Shown here: positions 1 through 5,672 of the stretch, one piece after another | How the letters are laid out: each line of letters begins with the position of its first letter | How positions within the stretch are numbered: the first letter of the stretch is position 1 | Source: CAJXCL01 sp036011265 | GTDB lineage: Bacteria; Nitrospinota; Nitrospinia; CAJXCL01 | NCBI GenBank assembly: GCA_036011265.1 | Contig: DASCNB010000207.1 | Span: forward strand, 1 to 13,779 | Direction: 5' to 3' | DNA: 13,779 nt | The notes under the pieces: model-generated | Database searches by the model: none | What the model saw: the letters and a program-made list of their open reading frames with translations, nothing else | What the model was told of the DNA's origin: nothing | Position numbers and translations under genes: made by a program

Positions 1-582
1 AGATTCGAAAAAAATTTAAATTCCGATCTACTCCAAAAGGCATCGCGTGCCGGATGTCTGAAAATAGTTTTCGGCCTGGAGTCATACTCCCAGAGGGTGC
101 TTGATCTTATGGATAAAGGAACGGATAAAAAGCATATAAGCAGGGTTGTTCAGGATTGTCTTAAATATAATATAGCTGTTCATCTCTATATAATTGTCGG
201 TTTCCTTACAGAGACAAAAGAAGAAGTTATGGAGACGGTAAACTTTGTTTTAAAAAACAAGGATCTTCTTCAATCCTATGGTTTTTCATGCCTTCCATGT
301 CTCTTTGATCTTGAGAAAGGTTCTCCAATAATGGATTCTCCTGAAAAATTTGCTCTGAAAAAAATCATGGCGCCTGCCCAGCATGACCTGAGCCTTGGAT
401 ATATTTTTGAGGGAGGCAAAGGGATGACGACAGAGGAAACAGAAAAGCTATATGATGAAGTTATGGAGATGATGGGGAAAGCGATTAACCCCCTTCCTTT
501 TAACTATTCCATGGCAGATGGTTTATTATATCTTGCTCGAGGAAAAGAGAAAAATAGCGCCCAGTTACCTGTTGAGCATTAG
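1..582 (+). CDS. Radical SAM protein, C-terminal part (5' end outside window)
   Basis: The reading frame is open from the first base, so this is the last 193 residues of a longer protein. A GTG at 97 could be taken as a start but lies inside the conserved fold. The opening residues contain FGLESYSQRVLDLMDKG (about residues 26-42), the late radical SAM strand and helix with the pattern fGlES.s..vL..m.Kg. This is followed by IAVHLYIIVGFLTETKEEV, the typical last strand of the barrel. The CxxxCxxC cluster motif and any N-terminal B12-binding domain would lie upstream, out of view. The fragment resembles B12-binding-domain radical SAM proteins, but the substrate cannot be told. The C-terminal tail (about residues 110-193) is not recognised. 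It ends at TAG 580-582, 228 bp before prmC. Confidence 0.85.
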   Translation, partial: RFEKNLNSDLLQKASRAGCLKIVFGLESYSQRVLDLMDKGTDKKHISRVVQDCLKYNIAVHLYIIVGFLTETKEEVMETVNFVLKNKDLLQSYGFSCLPCLFDLEKGSPIMDSPEKFALKKIMAPAQHDLSLGYIFEGGKGMTTEETEKLYDEVMEMMGKAINPLPFNYSMADGLLYLARGKEKNSAQLPVEH

Positions 583-717
583 TAGCGTGGGAAAATAACT
601 CTCAATTGTCAATTGAAAATGCTCAATTGTGAACTTTTATTGTCTTCTTCGGGGATTGAGAGAAAACTCCTCACCTTTAAGCGAAGACTTTAGTTAAACG
701 ATTCACCTTCGTAAGGC

Positions 718-787
718 ACAAAGTAGCAAAGGCAGGAGGCACAAAACAGGTGGCGAACTTTTAGGTTCTGTGCCTTTGTTCCTTTGT
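718..787. repeat. Imperfect inverted repeat of the CTTTGTG type
   Basis: This lies in the 583-810 gap. The arm acaaagtagcaaaggca (718-734) pairs with tgcctttgttcctttgt (771-787), 15 of 17 positions, around a 36-nt loop. Such GCACAAAGG/CCTTTGTGC hairpins are commonly dispersed between genes in some environmental bacteria. A related half-copy (cctttgtgtcctggtgactttgtgg) is at 12367-12391. A short direct repeat, ctcaattgt, is at 601-609 and 622-630. I see no gene in this gap. The hairpin sits just before prmC, which has no clear ribosome binding site. Confidence 0.6.
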
Positions 788-810
788 ATCTCTCTACCTA
801 ATATATTCTT

Positions 811-1686
811 ATGACAAAAGACTGGACAGTTACACAGGCCTATTTTTGGGCCTCCAAAATTCTATCCGCTAATGATATACCAGCTCCGTATGCTGAAGCT
901 GAGTATCTCCTTGCGCATGCCCTTAAATGTGACAAGAAGGACGTTATTGTCAATCACGATAGAGTTCTTTTAGACAATGAGGCAGATTTGTTTAAAGAGC
1001 TTATAGATAGACGTTTAAAAAGAGAACCGTCTCAGCATATTACCGGAGAAGAGGAGTTCTGGGGATTATCCTTTAAGGTTACTAAGGATGTTCTCATCCC
1101 TAGACCGGAAACACAACTCCTTGTTAAAGAAGCGCTAAAAGAAGCTAAAAATTTCTCGCCTGACGTAAATATTATTGATCTTTGTACAGGGAGCGGGTGT
1201 ATTGCCGTATGTATGGCTGTAGAACTTCCAAAGAGCAAGGTTTACGCTATTGATATATCGAGCAAGGCCCTGTTAGTTGCCGGAGAAAACGCGAAAAAAC
1301 ATGATGTGGAGAAAAGGATTACTTTTGCGGAAGGGGATCTCCTGAATGCTGTGGAGCCGTTAGAATTAAAGGGAAAGATAGACCTTTTTCTCTCTAATCC
1401 TCCCTATGTTTCAAAAAAGATGATGGAAGAACTTCAGCCGGAAATAGAGCTGTATGAGCCTATGCTTGCGGTTTCCGGTGGCGATGATGGATTCGACTAT
1501 TATAGACGGATAATCCCTGAAGCTGTTGCATACCTTAAACCGGGAGGACATTTAATATTAGAGATAGGCTATGGACAGAGTGATGGTATAATATCTTTAA
1601 TAGAGAAGGAAAAGGTTTATAAAGGAATCGAAGTCAAGAAAGATTTCGCGGAGATAGACAGGGTTGTGAAAGCGCAGCGTACTTGA
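811..1686 (+). CDS. prmC: Peptide chain release factor N5-glutamine methyltransferase PrmC (HemK)
   Basis: The product transfers a methyl group from S-adenosylmethionine to the glutamine of the GGQ motif in release factors RF1 and RF2 in the cytoplasm, raising termination efficiency. At 291 residues it is the usual family length. An N-terminal helical release-factor-binding domain (about 1-75) precedes the linker with QHITGEEEFWGL (75-86) and IPRPETQ (96-102), both highly conserved in PrmC. The methyltransferase fold shows motif I DLCTGSG (123-129), the acidic strand end AIDIS (146-150) and the glutamine-binding NPPY (196-199), followed by the typical AVSGGDDG (220-227). All catalytic elements look intact. 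The neighbour is not prfA, its frequent partner. The ATG at 811 has no evident Shine-Dalgarno sequence, unlike most genes here, but the protein N-terminus fits the family. Confidence 0.96.
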   Translation: MTKDWTVTQAYFWASKILSANDIPAPYAEAEYLLAHALKCDKKDVIVNHDRVLLDNEADLFKELIDRRLKREPSQHITGEEEFWGLSFKVTKDVLIPRPETQLLVKEALKEAKNFSPDVNIIDLCTGSGCIAVCMAVELPKSKVYAIDISSKALLVAGENAKKHDVEKRITFAEGDLLNAVEPLELKGKIDLFLSNPPYVSKKMMEELQPEIELYEPMLAVSGGDDGFDYYRRIIPEAVAYLKPGGHLILEIGYGQSDGIISLIEKEKVYKGIEVKKDFAEIDRVVKAQRT

Positions 1687-1730
1687 CGCAACCAAAAAAA
1701 TAGTAGGCAGTCTAGCTGCTAATTTGTGGA

Positions 1731-1874
1731 AAATCCGAAACGCGAATACCGAAATCCGAAACAAATTCGAATCACGAAATTTCTAATGCTCAAAACCACC
1801 CTTAGACAGGCTCAGGGTGACATAAAATTGTCATGGTGAGCTTGCCGAACCATGAATTTCGATATTGTTTCGAA
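1731..1874. repeat. Composite intergenic repeat island (CCGAAAC repeats plus REP-like hairpin)
   Basis: This fills most of the 302-bp gap 1687-1988. The 11-mer aaatccgaaac occurs at 1731-1741 and 1752-1762 (21-bp period). The sequence 1755-1770 (tccgaaacaaattcga) recurs as an imperfect inverted copy at 1859-1874, 13 of 16 positions. Between them lies a REP-like unit: ctcagggtgaca (1811-1822), then a hairpin with arms catggt (1832-1837) and accatg (1849-1854) around tgagcttgccga. This unit resembles the one at 5494-5545. I see no gene here. Confidence 0.6.
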
Positions 1875-1939
1875 TTTTTGTTAAAAAGTAACCAAGATTC
1901 GCCCTTTGATGTTTTTCCAAGAAGACTTGAATTCAGGTT

Positions 1940-1968
1940 TTGACATTCGGATTTTCATTTTAGATACT
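1940..1968 (+). promoter_or_regulatory. Possible sigma-70 promoter upstream of the NapG-like gene
   Basis: A consensus -35 TTGACA (1940-1945) is followed after 17 bp by GATACT (1963-1968), which matches TATAAT at four positions. Transcription would begin near 1975, leaving only about 14 nt before the ATG at 1989 and cutting into the putative ribosome binding site GGAAGG (1971-1976). The promoter may therefore be fortuitous, or the message nearly leaderless. Confidence 0.4.
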
Positions 1969-1988
1969 CTGGAAGGTTCAAAATATAA

Positions 1989-2576
1989 ATGGGTTTTGCA
2001 AGAAGGGATTTTTTAAAAAAGGCCGTGGCCACGGCAGGACAAGTTGTCGCGGAAGTTGCGGCGGGTGCTTCCACCAAGGAAAAGATACCGGTTAAAAATA
2101 TTAAAAAGGTAGACTTCCTGAGACCGCCGGGGGCAGTGGAGGAGGAATCTTTCCTTAAGTTATGCACCCGGTGTGATGATTGCATAAATGCCTGCCCCCA
2201 TCACAGCATAAAGAGATCCTCAGAAAGGGGTCTAGAGGGAACCCCTGTTATCCTTCCAAGAGAGACGCCCTGTTATCTTTGTGAAGATTTGAGCTGTATA
2301 AAGGCATGTAAAACAGAAGCGTTAATTCCGGTCGAGAGGGAAAAAGTAAAGATGGGTGTTGCGAAAATAAAAAAGAAAAGATGTTCCGCCTGGGATGGTC
2401 AACCATGCCAGTACTGCGTTACAAAGTGTCCGCTTTCTGAAGAAGCAATTTATTTAGATGATTTTAAGCCTGTTATAAGAGAGGAAAAATGCACCGGATG
2501 CGGGGTATGTGAGCAGATCTGCTTAACTGTAAATCAAAGTGCTCCCATTACTATAACTCCAGCGAGATATTTATAA
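1989..2576 (+). CDS. NapG/MauM-type periplasmic ferredoxin with four [4Fe-4S] clusters
   Basis: The 195-residue product begins with MGFARRDFLKK, a twin-arginine export signal (RRDFLK, residues 5-10) followed by a weakly hydrophobic Ala-rich stretch, so it should be exported folded. Sixteen cysteines fall into four groups: 59/62/65/69 (CTRCDDCINACP), 95/98/103/107, 132/140/143/147 (C-x7-CxxCxxxC) and 168/171/174/178 (CTGCGVCEQIC). This spacing matches the NapG/MauM family, which passes electrons from a quinol-linked membrane protein (NapH/MauN) to a periplasmic reductase or dehydrogenase. No NapH, NapA or Mau subunit is visible nearby, so partner and role are open and I give no gene symbol. 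A weak ribosome binding site GGAAGG lies 12 nt upstream. The beta-propeller gene follows after 45 bp, suggesting cotranscription. Confidence 0.85.
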   Translation: MGFARRDFLKKAVATAGQVVAEVAAGASTKEKIPVKNIKKVDFLRPPGAVEEESFLKLCTRCDDCINACPHHSIKRSSERGLEGTPVILPRETPCYLCEDLSCIKACKTEALIPVEREKVKMGVAKIKKKRCSAWDGQPCQYCVTKCPLSEEAIYLDDFKPVIREEKCTGCGVCEQICLTVNQSAPITITPARYL

Positions 2577-2621
2577 TGAAAAGGTTCATTACTATTAACA
2601 TTTTTTAAAGGAGGTAGATTT

Positions 2622-3689
2622 ATGGGAAAGGTAAAGATGAAAGCGTGGTATGGCCTCATGCTGAGGGTTCTTTTGGCCATATTGCTGTTGTGGGCAGCCC
2701 CGGCTCGTTCCGCCACTATTCTCGAATTCCTGACCCCTACGCCGGACAGTTGTCCCACAGACTTGGCATTTGATGCAAAAGGTAACTTATGGTTCACCGA
2801 AATTAATGGTAACAGAATAGGCAAACTGGTTCCATCTGATGCGAAATCTGGAACATCGAAGGGGATCGTTGAGTACGAGCTACCGGAACCTAACAGCAAG
2901 CCTAATTATATTATTGTTGCCAGAGATGGTATGGTCTGGTTCACCGAGATGGGAGGGAACAGAGTGGGCCGGCTCGATCCGGCAACAGGCAGAATCAAGG
3001 AATTTCCAGTTCCTACTCCAAACAGTGAACCGCATCACTTAGCGGAAGGGGAAGACGGCAAAATCTGGTTTCTGGAGTTTGAGACAAACAAAATTGCCCG
3101 GCTGGATCCGAAGATAGGGCAAATCAAGGAGTTCAACGTGAACGAAGGGAACCCACATGATTTGGTTTTAGTCGATGATCGGATATGGTATTCCCAAGGG
3201 GGCAAGTTTTGGGCCAAGAAATTTTTTAATAAAATAGCCAGATTGAATGTGCTAACAGGAAAGATCAAGGAAATCGTTATTCCGCCAAAAAAATCTGTTC
3301 CCCATGGATTGACTGTGGACAAGGGTGGCGTCCTCTGGTTTACGCAGCTTTTTGCCAATAAAATTTCAAGGCTTGATTTCTCTGCTGAGTCTCCCATTGT
3401 TGTCGAATACCTGGTACCGGAAAAGCGAAAAGGACCCCATGATCTTGTGGTTGATGACGAGCGTGGCTGGGTTTGGTTTACGGAAAACAGGGGCAATAAT
3501 ATCGGTCGTCTCGACCTTGCTAAAGCCAAACCGGGAACCTCTGAAGGCATGGAAGAGTTCAAAGTACCGACTGCCAAAAGCCATCCACATGAACTGGTGC
3601 TTGATTCCGAGGGGAATGTTTGGTTCACAGAAATGGGTTTTTATTTCATGGGAAAGTATCAGAATAAAATAGGCAAGCTGATTCCTTAA
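2622..3689 (+). CDS. Exported seven-bladed beta-propeller, virginiamycin B lyase (Vgb)/NHL-like
   Basis: The 355-residue product has a Sec-type signal: basic MGKVKMKAW, a hydrophobic core LMLRVLLAILLLWAA, and a probable cleavage after ARSA (about residue 31). The rest is seven repeats of about 45 residues, each with a WFTE-like strand (LWFTE, VWFTE, IWFLE, IWYSQ, LWFTQ, VWFTE, VWFTE). Each then has N-(R/K)-I-(G/A)-(R/K)-L and a P-x-x-L turn (PTDL, PHHL, PHDL, PHGL, PHEL). This is the signature of the Vgb family. True Vgb enzymes linearise streptogramin B antibiotics, but most exported homologues have no shown activity, and I cannot confirm catalytic residues. Here an envelope binding or scaffold role beside the Fe-S protein is as likely as resistance. 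The ATG follows AAAGGAGGT (2607-2615) at ideal spacing. No clear terminator directly follows; one lies at 3853. Confidence 0.85.
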   Translation: MGKVKMKAWYGLMLRVLLAILLLWAAPARSATILEFLTPTPDSCPTDLAFDAKGNLWFTEINGNRIGKLVPSDAKSGTSKGIVEYELPEPNSKPNYIIVARDGMVWFTEMGGNRVGRLDPATGRIKEFPVPTPNSEPHHLAEGEDGKIWFLEFETNKIARLDPKIGQIKEFNVNEGNPHDLVLVDDRIWYSQGGKFWAKKFFNKIARLNVLTGKIKEIVIPPKKSVPHGLTVDKGGVLWFTQLFANKISRLDFSAESPIVVEYLVPEKRKGPHDLVVDDERGWVWFTENRGNNIGRLDLAKAKPGTSEGMEEFKVPTAKSHPHELVLDSEGNVWFTEMGFYFMGKYQNKIGKLIP

Positions 3690-3852
3690 CCAGTTAGAAT
3701 GGCATTGCAGCTATTTTCTTAGTCGTGGTACAGTCAACATTGAATTTTTTTAGACGGTGTTTAGTTGTGAAATTTTTTGGCACTGTTTAGCTCTTTCTTT
3801 TTACAGCACCTTATGCAAGGCTTAACAAAGTCTTGTGGATAACTCTTTTTTA

Positions 3853-3898
3853 TAACCGTTCACTGTTAACTAATAACTGTGAACAGTTACTTTTTTTT
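3853..3898 (+). terminator. Probable intrinsic terminator before the radical SAM gene
   Basis: The arms 3853-3868 and 3874-3889 pair over 16 positions with two mismatches around the loop actaa. The core is gttcactgtta against taactgtgaac. A run of eight T (3891-3898) follows. The stem is AT-rich, so strength is uncertain, but hairpin plus T-tract on the plus strand fits termination of the 1989-3689 unit. The rest of the 3690-3953 gap shows nothing recognisable. Confidence 0.5.
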
Positions 3899-3953
3899 AA
3901 AAATAATTTTAGTTGCTAGTATGCTGGACTGAGCAATAGAAGGAGAACCATCC

Positions 3954-5156
3954 TTGGATCAGAAATTATTATATGACGTTTTAAGGGCTGAAATCGGGGA
4001 CCGGAAGATTCCTTTAAGTCTCGGCAAGACATGTCCGATGAAATGCACCTTTTGTTATGAGCAAGACCATAGTTACCGGAAAACATTCAATACCCCGCGC
4101 ACAACTCAGGAGCACTGGCAGTTTATCCTGAACGAGATTCAAAAGTATCCCTCCGGAAAAAACGAATCATGGATATTTGGAGGAAACGAGTATATGGAAT
4201 GGACAGAAACGTTTCTCCATCCTTGCGCCATGGACTGGCTGGAGGAATTTCTGGACAACACGGATAAAAAGGTCGTGATTTTTACGACGGGTTGTCTCCC
4301 GCATGAAAAGATTAACCGACTGGCTGAAAAATACTCCGGAAGAATCCATATGGAGCTATCAGTGAATACCCTTAGTCGGTACAGGAAACAATTAATGCCG
4401 ATCGGTCCATCAATAAACCAAGTGCTTAAAATTCTTGATGGACCGGTGGTGACTACGGCGAATTTCTATTCCTTCGGCCCGTCCACTATGTCCGAAGATG
4501 CCAGGACCATTTCAAAAATCAATCCGAGATGTCATTTGTGGATGGGGTGTCTCACACCATTGAAATATATCGACGTGAAAACTACTGCTTTGATGCGGCA
4601 GGGTAAAAAATTTCTTCCGGAAGAGGCCAAAAAAATTTATGATGACTGTCTACCTAACATTTCGATGATCCACACGGAATCAGACATCACGACTTTTTTA
4701 AATCGAAACAAGATACTAAAATCCTTTGATGCGTGTGAATTAGAAAAGAAAGATTCTGTGGTGATGGCGGGAAATGTGTACAAAATTCTAAGTATGTTTC
4801 GCCGAAACAGGGCCAGGTACCTGTATGTGCCGAACGATACCCTCGGAGGAGATTCAGATTGCAGCACTCTTCTTACCTTCAACGATATAGCCAAAAGAAT
4901 AACCAACCAAACTCTGGTTTATTTACCGAAGGTCATTATGGAAAACACATCAAACGAGGAGAGAGATATTGCCGGTGTATCTTTTGATGATCTTAAGTCC
5001 TGGTTTCCCAGGTGCCGGTTTAAAGTGTTGCATAAGATCAACTCTAAACAGTCCAATAGAAAGTTGTATGAAAAAGGTTATCTAAAGAACTATGTTGAGG
5101 ATTATTTGCAGAATCCTCTTTCAAAACAATTTGAAGCAATTCCTCTGCCAAATTGA
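3954..5156 (+). CDS. Radical SAM protein with DUF512-like C-terminal region
   Basis: The 400-residue protein carries the radical SAM cluster motif C27-x3-C31-x2-C34 (CPMKCTFC) near its N-terminus, followed by an aromatic. GGNE (76-79) stands where radical SAM enzymes have GGE for SAM binding. ELSVNT (134-139) is a further barrel strand. The C-terminal stretch about 288-350 (YLYVPNDTLGGDSDCSTLLTFNDI, then LPKVIMENTSNEERDIAGVSFDDL) resembles DUF512, where vpN..fGg...v.gLlt..Di and a LP..m...... fLDg..l..l pattern follow a radical SAM core. The match is weak and from memory. The enzyme should use a [4Fe-4S] cluster and SAM in the cytoplasm; the substrate is unknown. Extra cysteines (193, 199, 232, 261, 303, 354) are not in an obvious SPASM pattern. 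The start is TTG, chosen because AAGGAGA (3940-3946) lies 7 nt before it and no ATG fits. The 60-aa gene follows after 116 bp. Confidence 0.8.
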   Translation: MDQKLLYDVLRAEIGDRKIPLSLGKTCPMKCTFCYEQDHSYRKTFNTPRTTQEHWQFILNEIQKYPSGKNESWIFGGNEYMEWTETFLHPCAMDWLEEFLDNTDKKVVIFTTGCLPHEKINRLAEKYSGRIHMELSVNTLSRYRKQLMPIGPSINQVLKILDGPVVTTANFYSFGPSTMSEDARTISKINPRCHLWMGCLTPLKYIDVKTTALMRQGKKFLPEEAKKIYDDCLPNISMIHTESDITTFLNRNKILKSFDACELEKKDSVVMAGNVYKILSMFRRNRARYLYVPNDTLGGDSDCSTLLTFNDIAKRITNQTLVYLPKVIMENTSNEERDIAGVSFDDLKSWFPRCRFKVLHKINSKQSNRKLYEKGYLKNYVEDYLQNPLSKQFEAIPLPN

Positions 5157-5272
5157 AAGCGTCTGGCAAGCGCATTATTAGCTACTCTCTTTTTCTTCAT
5201 AAAGAGCGGGGCAACATAAGGCTTCAAAAGTGGCTGACAAATGTTGATAAATAAGTTTAAAAAGGAGAGTAG

Positions 5273-5455
5273 ATGCTTTACCGGTTAAAAGTAGTATTTG
5301 TAGATAATCAGGAAATTGAGTTGGAGAAAACCAAAAAACACGGTTTCAGCGATGATCTGGAATTTCTTGAGGTAACAACTGTGGAGGAAATTTTCCTCAT
5401 CCCGTTTAAGCAAATAAAATACGTTTCTTGCGACGCTAAAATACTTGAAAAGTAA
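5273..5455 (+). CDS. Small protein of unknown function, 60 residues
   Basis: This is a real-looking small gene: ATG directly behind AAAAGGAGAG (5260-5269), clean stop TAA, and a balanced composition with alternating hydrophobic strands (YRLKVVFV, EFLEVTT, EEIFLIPFKQIKYVSC). The pattern suggests a small all-beta domain, such as an SH3- or Sm-like barrel, with a charged middle (EIELEKTKKHGFSDDLE). There is one cysteine (53). I do not recognise the family. It sits between a radical SAM gene and a large unknown gene, so it could be an accessory or binding partner, or less likely a peptide substrate. It has neither a Gly-rich or Cys-rich core nor a typical leader, which argues against a substrate. 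Confidence 0.65.
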   Translation: MLYRLKVVFVDNQEIELEKTKKHGFSDDLEFLEVTTVEEIFLIPFKQIKYVSCDAKILEK

Positions 5456-5493
5456 AATATTAAACAGTTTGCATTTTTCCATAATGGTACTAT

Positions 5494-5545
5494 GTCACCC
5501 TGAGCCCTTCGATAAACTCAGGACAGGCTTTGCCGAAGGGGCTCT
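5494..5545. repeat. REP-like palindromic repeat (GTCACCCTGAGCC... type)
   Basis: The sequence gtcaccctgagcccttcg opens the unit and ccgaaggggctc closes it. The arms gagcccttcg (5502-5511) and cgaaggggctc (5534-5544) pair with a single bulge around ataaactcaggacaggctttgc. Repeats of this kind are scattered between genes in many bacterial genomes. No T-run follows, so it is not a standard terminator, though it may stabilise the 3' end of the upstream message. Confidence 0.75.
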
Positions 5546-5598
5546 GTAAGTAGTTGATATAACGATTATTACTCTTCATATGTAATTTTGGTTACATG

Positions 5599-5628
5599 TT
5601 GACAGGATAATCATGGATTACCTATAAT
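5599..5628 (+). promoter_or_regulatory. Consensus sigma-70 promoter of the 644-residue gene
   Basis: A perfect -35 TTGACA (5599-5604) and a perfect -10 TATAAT (5623-5628) are separated by 18 bp. Transcription should start near 5635, giving a leader of about 38 nt that contains the ribosome binding site AAAAGGAGAA (5661-5670). It is the best promoter match I found in the window and indicates that the 644-residue gene can be transcribed independently and strongly. I see no operator-like symmetry overlapping it. Confidence 0.75.
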
Positions 5629-5672
5629 ATTATTGTATAAAGTGACAGAATTATTAAAAGAAAAGGAGAAAC

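Noticed and set aside
3035..3628. Minus-strand frame of 197 codons inside the propeller gene
   Set aside because: It is antisense to the repeated WFTE blades; Ser/Pro/Leu-rich with no domain, while the plus strand has a signal peptide, ribosome binding site and seven blades.
5273..5455. The 60-aa protein as a RiPP precursor for the radical SAM enzyme
   Set aside because: No Gly-, Cys- or aromatic-rich core and no recognisable leader; the alternating hydrophobic pattern fits a small folded beta domain better.
5494..5545. REP hairpin as a rho-independent terminator
   Set aside because: The stem is convincing but no T-tract follows on either strand.
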